The translations under genes and the position numbers were made by a program. This document shows, piece by piece, positions 15,298 through 20,826 of a stretch of 21,439 nucleotides of DNA. The notes under the pieces were generated by a model that did no database searches, had not been told where the DNA came from, and saw only the letters and a program-made list of their open reading frames with translations. Source of the stretch: a virus; the IMG/VR virus record IMGVR_UViG_3300027777_000179, positions 1-21,439 of that record; one strand, given 5' to 3'. The first letter of the stretch is position 1, and each line of letters starts with the position of its first letter.

Positions 15298-15555
15298 ATG
15301 CACCCCTTCGCGGAGGAGCTTTGCGCAATGTTCCGCACCAAGCACGGCGTCATGGACGCTGAAAACGAAATGGCCAGGGAACTGATCGCGCTCAACTTGC
15401 GTGTGTTAGAGCTTGAAGGCCGCATGAAGGTGCTTGAGAGAGATCGCCACCGGGCATATCATAGGGAACCAAGCATCCACCACATGAGGAGCCTGTCGCT
15501 CCCCATTGATGACAACAACTGGTTTGCACCCGAGAAGGATGACGGCGATGCGTGA
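15298..15555 (+). CDS. Small coiled-coil hypothetical protein
   Basis: This 85-aa protein starts at ATG 15298 with GAGG at 15285-15288, which overlaps the stop of the phosphoesterase gene. A TTG at 15283 is an alternative start. Residues about 18-50 (ENEMARELIALNLRVLELEG and onward) form a Leu/Glu-rich amphipathic helix, likely a coiled coil for dimerisation. The C-terminus is polar and acidic (FAPEKDDGDA). No family recognised. It is co-transcribed with the phosphoesterase and overlaps the next gene by eight bases. Confidence 0.6.
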   Translation: MHPFAEELCAMFRTKHGVMDAENEMARELIALNLRVLELEGRMKVLERDRHRAYHREPSIHHMRSLSLPIDDNNWFAPEKDDGDA

Positions 15556-15778
15556 TGATGACGACGACATCGTGGAGTTGGTGGACGACGAAGTGCCGAT
15601 CTTTGACGACCCCGTCTCCCAGCGTGCCTACGCCTTCGTGCATCTTGGCAAGTTCGCTGAGACCTGCGCTGACGAGACTGCGCGGGATCTCACTTACACG
15701 ATGATGCGCAAGGTTTGCTCGTCGATCAAGGCGACATCCACGGCAGACATCAAGCTTCTGGACGGCGGTAAGAGCTAA
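15548..15778 (+). CDS. Small acidic hypothetical protein
   Basis: This 76-aa protein starts at ATG 15548, nine bases after AAGG, overlapping the previous stop. The first 20 residues are extremely acidic (MRDDDDDIVELVDDEVPIFD), which could mimic nucleic acid or bind a basic partner. The rest is a helical stretch with two Cys (AETCADETARDLTYTMMRKVC). No family recognised. It is the last gene of the rightward unit, and its stop overlaps the opposing gene's stop at 15775-15777. Confidence 0.6.
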   Translation: MRDDDDDIVELVDDEVPIFDDPVSQRAYAFVHLGKFAETCADETARDLTYTMMRKVCSSIKATSTADIKLLDGGKS

Positions 15779-15972
15779 TCCTTTGTCTCTAACGCCTCCA
15801 GAATGACCGTTCGGGCTAATATATTAGCCCCCCAATCGCCAAGGCTAAGCACCTCCCGCAGCGCCGCCTCCAGCTTCTCGATGCGCTTCTGGTAGACCTC
15901 ACGGGTTTGTTCGCAGCCCATCCTGTAGGCGGTGCAGACCACGTCGTTCAGTTCCTTGCCCTCTTTGATCAT
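15775..15972 (-). CDS. Small coiled-coil hypothetical protein
   Basis: This 65-aa protein is the last gene of the leftward block. Its start overlaps the upstream stop (ATGA) and GAGAAGGG precedes it closely. Residues about 20-45 (REVYQKRIEKLEAALREVLS) are a helix with coiled-coil spacing, and two Cys lie before it. No family is recognised; similar 'KRIEKLEAALREV' proteins occur in phage early regions. An 18-bp perfect palindrome (15813-15830) lies inside the gene and encodes GANILA. It ends convergently with the rightward unit. Confidence 0.6.
   Translation of the reverse strand: MIKEGKELNDVVCTAYRMGCEQTREVYQKRIEKLEAALREVLSLGDWGANILARTVILEALETKD
15813..15830. repeat. 18-bp perfect palindrome GGGCTAATATATTAGCCC
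   Basis: All nine base pairs of the dyad match, with no spacer. It lies inside the 3' half of the last leftward gene, about 35 bases from the convergent gene ends. As RNA it could form a stem with an AU-rich loop on either strand, but there is no U-tract. Possible roles are a protein-binding operator or a weak terminator between converging units. Confidence 0.5.
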
Positions 15973-16325
15973 AGCCCTTCTCCCTCTTCAAAATCCAATT
16001 CGACCTTGATGCAGGCGATGCGATCTGTGCCCGCACAAATATCCGCTTCCAATTTATTTTCGTAACCTCCGTGCTCTACATTTTTAAACACATTAAACCA
16101 CACCGTCCGCTTGTGGCGGGGGCGGACTTCGATGAGGTCATAGGGGTGGTGAACCCCATCATCATAATATCCACCATGCGCCGTGTACCAACTGACGGAT
16201 TGCCAATAGCCGCTTTCATTCTTCGCAGCGCCATGAGTCATACAACGTCCAAGCCCCCCATCCGTCGCATAGATGCGGACTTCACGGCCATCGCGGGTGC
16301 GGTATTGTTTGCTGATGTCGATCAT
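15969..16325 (-). CDS. Conserved phage hypothetical protein (IDISKQYRTRDGR family)
   Basis: This 118-aa protein starts at ATG 16325, overlapping the upstream stop (TGATG), with AAGGGGG upstream. It begins IDISKQYRTRDGREVRIYAT and later has HHPYDLIEVRP and RTVWFNVF. I recognise this pattern from small proteins in phage early regions and bacterial prophages; the function is unknown. The Trp/Tyr-rich strands suggest a small beta domain that repeats a 'W-x-x-V-x-W' unit. Neighbours are two DUF551-like proteins and other small genes in one coupled leftward run. Confidence 0.7.
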   Translation of the reverse strand: MIDISKQYRTRDGREVRIYATDGGLGRCMTHGAAKNESGYWQSVSWYTAHGGYYDDGVHHPYDLIEVRPRHKRTVWFNVFKNVEHGGYENKLEADICAGTDRIACIKVELDFEEGEGL

Positions 16326-16546
16326 CACTCATCCCCCTTCTTTGGCGGCGCAGGCAAAGGCATCCAGTGGGTTGGTTCGGCTTCCCAGCCCCAAGACCAT
16401 TCTGGATCAGGGTGTTCGCCATCCCACCACAAATAAGTCTCCCAATGCCCCTCACCCACTACTTGATCTCCACGATCATCAATACCGGCCAACAAGATTA
16501 TAGAATTGTCCCTTGGTGCGGTGTCGATTGGTTGCCATTCAGTCAT
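16325..16546 (-). CDS. DUF551-like protein, copy 1
   Basis: This 73-aa protein begins MTEWQPIDTAPRDNSIILLA and ends EPTHWMPLPAPPKKGDE. The Trp-x-Pro-Ile-x-Thr-Ala-Pro start and Pro-Thr-His-Trp-Met-Pro-Leu-Pro end are diagnostic of the DUF551 family, found in many phages and of unknown function. It overlaps the upstream gene's stop by eight bases and its own stop overlaps the next start. A paralogue lies at 16742-16942 with another small gene between them. GGGGAG upstream serves as ribosome site. Confidence 0.8.
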   Translation of the reverse strand: MTEWQPIDTAPRDNSIILLAGIDDRGDQVVGEGHWETYLWWDGEHPDPEWSWGWEAEPTHWMPLPAPPKKGDE

Positions 16547-16745
16547 CTATCTTTCTCCCCATCGTTGGATTGTTGCGCCCGCGCACTTGGGTGTTGGGCC
16601 AGACCCATATCTCGCCTGTCTCATCCTGAATGCAGACCCACAGCAGATGATGCTCATCGCCGTTGTCGATCATGAAGTGGCACAGGGCCTTCCCCAGCGG
16701 CGTGGTCAGGGGCAGGGTTGGGTTTAGCTGAACGATGTTGCTCAT
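16539..16745 (-). CDS. Conserved small phage protein
   Basis: This 68-aa protein starts at ATG 16745, seven bases after GGAGG, overlapping the upstream stop (ATGA). The frame runs further upstream, but those residues fall inside the neighbour and are not convincing. The pattern PTLPLTTPLGKALCHFMIDN, then HHLLWVCIQDETGEIWVWPN and NPTMGR, is known to me from many phage early regions. Its function is unknown. It reads as a compact beta domain with several Trp. It is placed between the two DUF551-like copies. Confidence 0.7.
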   Translation of the reverse strand: MSNIVQLNPTLPLTTPLGKALCHFMIDNGDEHHLLWVCIQDETGEIWVWPNTQVRGRNNPTMGRKIDD

Positions 16746-16942
16746 TTCGGCGCCTCCGGCATTGGCATCCAATGGGTCGGGTTCAGTTCGCAACCGTTGT
16801 GATCGCGCCACTCTTGGAAGTCGGTGTCGTAATACCCCACCACAAGAAGGCCCCCACCCGGCGATTCTTTCCACCAAGACGGCTCCCACAAAAGGAGGCT
16901 GACTTCAACATCTGCGGTATCAATCGGCTGCCACTGAGACAT
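16742..16942 (-). CDS. DUF551-like protein, copy 2
   Basis: This 66-aa protein begins MSQWQPIDTADVEVSLLLWE and ends NPTHWMPMPEAPK, matching the DUF551 ends although the middle differs from copy 1. The DNA at both ends of the two copies is visibly similar, pointing to duplication and divergence. The start overlaps the end of the DnaA-like gene by 23 bases. GGAGAAGAGAA precedes the ATG and supports this start. The function is unknown; duplicate copies of DUF551 genes occur in other phages. Confidence 0.75.
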   Translation of the reverse strand: MSQWQPIDTADVEVSLLLWEPSWWKESPGGGLLVVGYYDTDFQEWRDHNGCELNPTHWMPMPEAPK

Positions 16943-17348
16943 TTCTCTTCTCCATCCTTGCTTTGAACCTGCGCACGCTGCTTAAGACTGTCGTGTGGTC
17001 CCTTCCACCACACAACAACCCAATCTGTGGATATGACCACCCGCGCCCCTTGAGGAAGATGTAGACCTCAGCGCGAACGGCGAGCAAGTTGTTCGTCCTG
17101 CCTGGCCCAATGGCACGACGCCAAGTCATTCCATGACGCTCCAAAATCTTCGCAATCTCCTCCTTCGCTTCATATGAGCAGGGGACACCACGCATGGGGT
17201 GGGGCGGCACGTACACCACCTCTTCAACGGGCTCTGGATCGGGCTGGGGAGGCTCAGGAACCACTACAAGCTTCGGAGGCGGCATTGACCCCAGACGAAT
17301 CTTGATGGCCTTGTAATGGGCGTAGAAGTCTTGGATTGGCTGGTTCAT
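16920..17348 (-). CDS. DnaA domain IV-like DNA-binding protein
   Basis: This 142-aa protein starts at ATG 17348 after AAGGGGG and overlaps the upstream stop (ATGA). The first 50 residues are Pro-rich and probably unstructured. Residues about 83-131 match the C-terminal DNA-binding domain of the replication initiator DnaA: RTNNLLAVRAEVYIFL, then SYPQIG and the signature GGRDHTTV (114-121). This part of DnaA contacts the DnaA box. The AAA+ ATPase and DnaB-loading domains are absent, so it cannot act like full DnaA. It could bind host or phage DnaA boxes as a repressor, a competitor of host replication, or part of phage origin recognition. Confidence 0.82.
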   Translation of the reverse strand: MNQPIQDFYAHYKAIKIRLGSMPPPKLVVVPEPPQPDPEPVEEVVYVPPHPMRGVPCSYEAKEEIAKILERHGMTWRRAIGPGRTNNLLAVRAEVYIFLKGRGWSYPQIGLLCGGRDHTTVLSSVRRFKARMEKRNVSVAAD

Positions 17349-17572
17349 TTTTCCCCCTTCAGTGCTGCAAGGGCGTGTTTGCGGATCTCGGTTCGAACGT
17401 CGTCATCCCTGATGTGTTGGAAGGCGACAGTCATGATTGCGCCGAAGTGATGCACCATGTTGTCAATGTAGAGGGCGGCCTCTACACCGTCGGCGTTCGC
17501 CGGGAGCTCAAAGGCCCCCGGCTGGTCGTCGTACTGCTTAATGGTGCGAAGCAGTTTGTCGCGCATCATCAT
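17345..17572 (-). CDS. Hypothetical small protein
   Basis: This 75-aa protein starts at one of several consecutive start codons (GTG 17575, ATG 17572, 17569, 17566). I chose 17572, which overlaps the upstream stop by one base (TGATG). It contains RDKLLRTIKQYDDQPGAFEL and then EAALYIDNMVHHFGAIMTVA, a helical protein with no membrane segment long enough to be certain. No family recognised. Its stop overlaps the start of the DnaA-like gene, so they are probably translated together. Confidence 0.6.
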   Translation of the reverse strand: MMMRDKLLRTIKQYDDQPGAFELPANADGVEAALYIDNMVHHFGAIMTVAFQHIRDDDVRTEIRKHALAALKGEK

Positions 17573-17751
17573 CACAGATTTCTCATGGCCTTGAGGCGCT
17601 TCTTGTGACTTGCAACTGACTCGCCGTGCATGCGGCGAGGGCGCTTGTCTGGGCCGCGTGGGTTCCTCTTTTTCCTTACCGGCTCAATGGTTGCTTCGGG
17701 CGCCGGTTCTGCTTTTTTGGAGAAAAGCTTCTGGATCAGGTTGATAAGCAT
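17572..17751 (-). CDS. Small basic protein, possible nucleic-acid binder
   Basis: This 59-aa protein starts at ATG 17751, five bases after GGAG; the GTG at 17757 is too close to that site. After an N-terminal hydrophobic helix (MLINLIQKLFSKKAE), the rest is strongly basic: RKKRNPRGPDKRPRRM and ASHKKRLKAMRNL. Such charge suggests DNA or RNA binding. The RNPRGPDKRPRR segment vaguely resembles an AT-hook but lacks the usual Arg-Gly-Arg-Pro core. No family recognised. It lies between the GcrA-like and DnaA-like genes. Confidence 0.55.
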   Translation of the reverse strand: MLINLIQKLFSKKAEPAPEATIEPVRKKRNPRGPDKRPRRMHGESVASHKKRLKAMRNL

Positions 17752-17766
17752 ATTCACTCCTTCAGT

Positions 17767-18129
17767 TTAGATTAACCCCTCAAGAGAGAGCGGGTCTTTG
17801 GGTGGTAGGTAACACAGGCTTGCATGGTGTGCGCAGTAAGACCCTCGAGACACCTCGTCCAAGCAGTATTCCGGGCTCGACATGTCTTCATTCAGAATGT
17901 ACCGGCAGGTTCGCATATTCAAGGCCAAAATCGCCTCATGGTTTCCGATTGGTTGATATCTGCGGTAGCTTGATCTCTTTGATCTTGGTTCAAAGTAGGC
18001 GCCCGCATGCCTCGCCCTATAAATCATCCCGGCAATCTCGTTTCGAGTTGCCCCCATGAGAGCTGCGATCTGGCCCATACTCAGACCGCTATTCCATAAT
18101 TTCAGAACCTCCTTCAGATCGTCATTCAT
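17767..18129 (-). CDS. GcrA-like cell-cycle transcription regulator
   Basis: This 120-aa protein starts at ATG 18129; the frame continues upstream into neighbour sequence that looks non-coding. The N-terminal part is the GcrA DNA-binding helix-turn-helix: LW at 11-12, SMGQIAALMGATRN (17-30). The C-terminal part has the GcrA end pattern, CRYILNEDMSSPEYC followed by SYCAHHASLCYLPP, with C75, C89, C99, H101 and H102. Host GcrA in Caulobacter and relatives joins sigma70 holoenzyme and stimulates promoters with CcrM-methylated GANTC sites. A phage copy could redirect host RNA polymerase to phage promoters or alter the host cell cycle. The ribosome site (GAG) is weak. Confidence 0.82.
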   Translation of the reverse strand: MNDDLKEVLKLWNSGLSMGQIAALMGATRNEIAGMIYRARHAGAYFEPRSKRSSYRRYQPIGNHEAILALNMRTCRYILNEDMSSPEYCLDEVSRGSYCAHHASLCYLPPKDPLSLEGLI

Positions 18130-18152
18130 TTTGATCTCGTTTGGTTGGGGCG

Positions 18153-18416
18153 TTACCCCTCTGTGGCGAACTGCGCCGAGAAGGCCGTGTAGTTGATTTG
18201 GTCTACGTAGTTGTCGGCATATGCAGGATCCGCCTTCCTTCGCGCCAGCTTGGCGCATTCAAAGATGGTAGACACTTCGTACTTGGTAACCTCCCGGCCT
18301 AGAATGATTGTTGCCAGGTCAGCAATATCATTGTGTACATTAATGACATCACCATACGCAGCGCCACGCTCCTCGAACAGCTCTCGGGATCTATCCATAA
18401 CGGCTTCGTATTTCAT
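18153..18416 (-). CDS. DUF6378-like protein
   Basis: This 87-aa protein starts at ATG 18416, overlapping the upstream stop by one base (TAATG); a longer frame to 18431 lies inside the neighbour. The pattern RGAAYGDVINVHNDIADLA, then ECAKLARRKADPAYADNYVD followed by QINYTAF, matches DUF6378, a small helical family frequent in phages. I am fairly confident of the family but not of a function. Relatives have been compared to all-alpha nucleotide pyrophosphohydrolases; the metal-binding Glu/Asp residues needed for that are not obvious here. Confidence 0.7.
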   Translation of the reverse strand: MKYEAVMDRSRELFEERGAAYGDVINVHNDIADLATIILGREVTKYEVSTIFECAKLARRKADPAYADNYVDQINYTAFSAQFATEG

Positions 18417-18655
18417 TACCGTTCTTCCCACTCTTTCACTTTGCCAATGTAACGATGGTTGAGAGCGATCAGCCCGTGCGATTCCAGAACGTCCTTGTTG
18501 TACTTCGAGGGGAAGAACTCCTCGACGATTACAAAATCGCAGTTGTGAAGGACATGCACGAACTTCTCAAGGTTGGCTGCCGTGTGCTCGACGATCAGCC
18601 TGTGGACCAGGTCGCCGCCCCTTACAGGCATATGCAGGATTATTTCAAACCTCAT
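18416..18655 (-). CDS. Hypothetical small protein
   Basis: This 79-aa protein starts at an ATG five bases after AAGGAG, the clearest ribosome site in the leftward block. A strong hairpin (18672-18693) sits just upstream. The sequence (MRFEIILHMPVRGGDLVHRL, then NCDFVIVEEFFPSKYN and ALNHRYIGKVKEWEER) reads as a mixed alpha/beta domain. I do not recognise it. It is the first gene after the SSB-like gene, and its expression may be set apart by the hairpin. Confidence 0.6.
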   Translation of the reverse strand: MRFEIILHMPVRGGDLVHRLIVEHTAANLEKFVHVLHNCDFVIVEEFFPSKYNKDVLESHGLIALNHRYIGKVKEWEER

Positions 18656-18671
18656 CTCAACTCCTTGTGGA

Positions 18672-18693
18672 GGGGACGCCCGTAGGCGCCCCC
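18672..18693 (-). promoter_or_regulatory. Stable RNA hairpin with UACG tetraloop between SSB-like and next gene
   Basis: On the leftward strand GGGGGCGCC pairs with GGCGTCCCC across TACG, giving nine base pairs closed by C-G around a UACG loop, one of the most stable RNA tetraloops. One pair is G-U on this strand; the plus strand would have an A-C mismatch, so the structure favours leftward RNA. No U-tract follows; AAGGAG begins five bases later. It is unlikely to be a standard intrinsic terminator and may act as an RNA-stability or translation-control element. Confidence 0.55.
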
Positions 18694-18700
18694 AGTTTTA

Positions 18701-19384
18701 TTAACCAAAATCCTCAACGTCTTCCTCGACCTTCTTTGGGGCAGGCGCAGAGGCGCGTGTAGCCCCCGTAGCAGGCGGCTGGTTGGTGGGAGCCGGTGTC
18801 GCCCAGTTCGGGACGGCAACCGGCTCAGCCGAGGCGCGGGGGGATGCTACGAGATCCTTGGGACGCGAAACCCACGAAAGAATCTCGAAGACGGGGCGAT
18901 AGTTGGTGGACTTCATGCCTTGGCCCTTGCTTTCAATCGGAATTGTCTTAGCAAGGCGAACCACAGGCAGTTTGCCGGGGTTCTGCTTCAGGCCACTTAA
19001 ATAGTCATCATGCAGAACTTCCATACCATCCTTAAAGACACCAGAATTAGCAGCCAGCTCGCGAATGTCGCCGCCGATCTCGCCGCCAAGCTTCACGCAA
19101 ATGCGAACGCCTTGCTTGTGGTCTTTGGTGGGCTGTGCAGGCAGTGGCGACCCAAAAGGAACCATGCAAAAGTCAGGAGGCGAGCCCGCAGCAAAAAGCA
19201 AGTATCCGACCTCAACATTTTCAAAATCGAACACGGCCTTAAAGTTATGTGTGATGTCTGTTGGCGTCAGAACGCCATCTTCACGATCCATGCGGAAAAT
19301 GCGACCAGCTCGAGCATCATACTTGATGATCGGGAGGAAGTCCTTGCCGCCAGTGGAGTTGCTAAGGTTGAGACCAAGTGCCAT
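18701..19384 (-). CDS. Probable single-stranded DNA-binding protein
   Basis: This 227-aa protein starts at ATG 19384, eight bases after AAGGA; the frame extends to 19405 but without a site. It begins MALGLNLSNSTGGKDFLPII and continues with FKAVFDFENVEVGYLLFAAG, a family I have seen in alphaproteobacterial phages. Residues about 175-215 are Pro/Ala-rich and flexible. The chain ends in a short acidic tail, VEEDVEDFG, with a near-terminal Phe, as in ssDNA-binding proteins that recruit partners through that tail. An OB fold is likely but cannot be confirmed by eye. It would protect ssDNA during replication and recombination with the adjacent nuclease. Confidence 0.62.
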   Translation of the reverse strand: MALGLNLSNSTGGKDFLPIIKYDARAGRIFRMDREDGVLTPTDITHNFKAVFDFENVEVGYLLFAAGSPPDFCMVPFGSPLPAQPTKDHKQGVRICVKLGGEIGGDIRELAANSGVFKDGMEVLHDDYLSGLKQNPGKLPVVRLAKTIPIESKGQGMKSTNYRPVFEILSWVSRPKDLVASPRASAEPVAVPNWATPAPTNQPPATGATRASAPAPKKVEEDVEDFG

Positions 19385-19412
19385 TTTCAGTTTTCCTTCT
19401 ACCAATGCGCCT

Positions 19413-19424
19413 GTCTGGCCAGAC
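19413..19424. repeat. 12-bp palindrome in the nuclease/SSB-like gap
   Basis: GTCTGGCCAGAC is a perfect 12-bp dyad in the 66-bp gap between the nuclease stop (19451) and the SSB-like start (19384). It could be a regulator's operator or a small hairpin in the leftward transcript. There is no U-tract. The remaining bases of the gap show no gene. Confidence 0.3.
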
Positions 19425-19450
19425 GCTTGCCTTCGCCCACTCGGGCAGAA

Positions 19451-20200
19451 CTAAACTCCCCAGACCTCAAACACCGCCTGCCGGGCGGCTGGATCAGAGA
19501 AGTAGAAACTTTCAATGTCTGGAACCAACAGGGACGCCAGCTCAAGAGGGTCTTCACTGACCGACAGAAACCTTTGGATCGTGAGGGCGATCTTCTTCAG
19601 GCTATCGACGTGCTCAGGCACGTTCTCAAGCTTGTAGGTGGCCACCTTCTTCGGCGTGACATAAGTCAACCGGGCATCTGTGCCCTCGCCCATGCAGGCC
19701 GCATACAAAGACACCTGACGAGCGTGATTAATCTTGATTTTGTTGGGCAGAGCGTGCGTCGTCTTCAGGTCGATCAGGATCCCGTGATCTTCCCACGCAA
19801 CGTCATAGTATCCGATCATGGGGACATGCAAGCCCTCAATTTCCAAAGACACCTTGCCCTGCGTTGAAGACGGCTTGCCGTAGGGGCGCAGCTCAGCAAG
19901 GCCCTGACGCACCATCTCGGGCACAGCATCGCGCTCTTTCTCGAGGCGGGGATCGCCACACAGAGCAGTCAGGCGGCCAAAGGTATCTTGCGCCACCTTG
20001 ACGCACTCGTCGTCTGAGACGCCATTCACAAGCCCGTGGACGACGCCCTCTTCGACCGAGGTTCCGCGATGCGCTGCGGCGCCTACCTTGGACTTTCGCT
20101 GAAGCAACCGCTCCAGGACGAATGCCGCTGGCGAACCTATGAAGGTGTTGCAGGCGCTGGGGGACAGGTGCTCAATGCCGTAGGCAGGGAAGGGGTTCAT
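19451..20200 (-). CDS. PD-(D/E)XK nuclease, RecB/Cas4-like
   Basis: This 249-aa protein starts at ATG 20200; the frame continues upstream into the control region with no site. It opens with LSPSACNTFIGSPAAFVLER, a common start of RecB-type nucleases, then HRGTSVEEGV (44-53). The catalytic core is IGYYDVAW with D133, ILIDLKTT with D144 and K146, and HARQVSLYA with Q162. These are the metal and nucleophile-orienting residues of the PD-(D/E)XK fold. There is no helicase domain and no Cys cluster like that of Cas4. It is probably a DNA exonuclease for recombination or end processing, paired with the SSB-like protein next to it. Substrate polarity is unknown. Confidence 0.83.
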   Translation of the reverse strand: MNPFPAYGIEHLSPSACNTFIGSPAAFVLERLLQRKSKVGAAAHRGTSVEEGVVHGLVNGVSDDECVKVAQDTFGRLTALCGDPRLEKERDAVPEMVRQGLAELRPYGKPSSTQGKVSLEIEGLHVPMIGYYDVAWEDHGILIDLKTTHALPNKIKINHARQVSLYAACMGEGTDARLTYVTPKKVATYKLENVPEHVDSLKKIALTIQRFLSVSEDPLELASLLVPDIESFYFSDPAARQAVFEVWGV

Positions 20201-20332
20201 TTGATTCGCTCTGTTTTCGACGATGGCGATACTGCACACCGCAATAGGGGAAGTCAACAGGGGTGATTCCCCCTTGACTAAAATTAAAATTTCCACAAGC
20301 ATCCCGGTCGTGATTCATCAAGCGAGGCCAAC
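20201..20332. promoter_or_regulatory. Divergent control region with dyad and three GANTC sites
   Basis: The 132-bp gap separates the leftward nuclease and the rightward resolvase. GTCAA-2-GGGG (20253-20263) and CCCC-1-TTGAC (to 20278) form a dyad. It places TTGACT on both strands: 20274-20279 (plus) and 20257-20252 (minus). The minus copy has CAGTAT 17 bases on, giving a start about 20 bases before the nuclease ATG; the plus copy has only AAGCAT, so that promoter is weaker. GATTC (GANTC class) occurs at 20203-20207, 20265-20269 and 20312-20316. A TTGACT-adjacent A/T-rich tract (20279-20292) contains two TAAAAT. Promoter activity is not proven. Confidence 0.5.
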
Positions 20333-20806
20333 GTGACCCTTTTCATCGGCATAGATCCCGGCCTCACAGGCGCCATCGCATTCTATGATCTTGAGTCTGG
20401 CAGGCTTGCTGTAGACGACATGCCGACCGTTGAAATTAAAAGGAACGGGAAGGATAAGAAAGAAATCAATCCTCACGTTCTAGCAGACTTTTTCACGGGG
20501 ATCAGCGTTCCGTGCTCCGCAGTTTTGGAACGTGTGGGGGCCATGCCCGGCCAAGGCGTCACGAGCGTCTTCAGCTTCGGGCGCAGCGTCGGCGTGATTG
20601 AGGGCGTGTTGGCGGCAAGCTTTATCAAAGTGACAATCGTCACCCCACAGACGTGGCAAAAGGCCGCAGGTGTGCGCGGTGGGAAGGATGGCGCCCGTCT
20701 CAGGGCGGCTGAGCTTTTCCCCGCCTATGCCGGGATGTTCAGCAGAAAGAAAGACGACGGGAGGGCTGACGCGGCCCTCATGGCGTGGTATGCCGCAACC
20801 AAGTAA
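20333..20806 (+). CDS. RuvC-like Holliday junction resolvase
   Basis: This 157-aa protein starts at GTG 20333, five bases after GAGG. It has the RNase H/RuvC fold motifs in order: FIGIDPGLTGAIAFY with D8, SAVLERVGAMPGQGVTSVF with E66, and RKKDDGRADAALMAWY with acidic residues D141, D142 and D146. Together these give the metal-binding Asp-Glu-Asp set. The phage version of RuvC cuts branched DNA and is often needed to resolve replication and recombination intermediates before packaging. Length is right for the family. It precedes the primase by about 20 bases and is probably co-transcribed. Confidence 0.85.
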   Translation: MTLFIGIDPGLTGAIAFYDLESGRLAVDDMPTVEIKRNGKDKKEINPHVLADFFTGISVPCSAVLERVGAMPGQGVTSVFSFGRSVGVIEGVLAASFIKVTIVTPQTWQKAAGVRGGKDGARLRAAELFPAYAGMFSRKKDDGRADAALMAWYAATK

Positions 20807-20826
20807 ACAACCAAATGAGACCAGAC

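Noticed and set aside
16071-16967. Rightward open frames across 16071-16967
   Set aside because: They lack recognisable motifs and ribosome sites, while the leftward frames form an overlapping run of known small phage families.
17026-17034. TGTGGATAT as a DnaA box
   Set aside because: It lies inside the DnaA-like coding sequence and encodes part of the conserved SYPQ segment, so chance is the simpler explanation.
19010-19867. A 285-aa rightward open frame
   Set aside because: It is antisense to the nuclease and SSB-like genes, which have clear motifs; its own sequence shows no domain.
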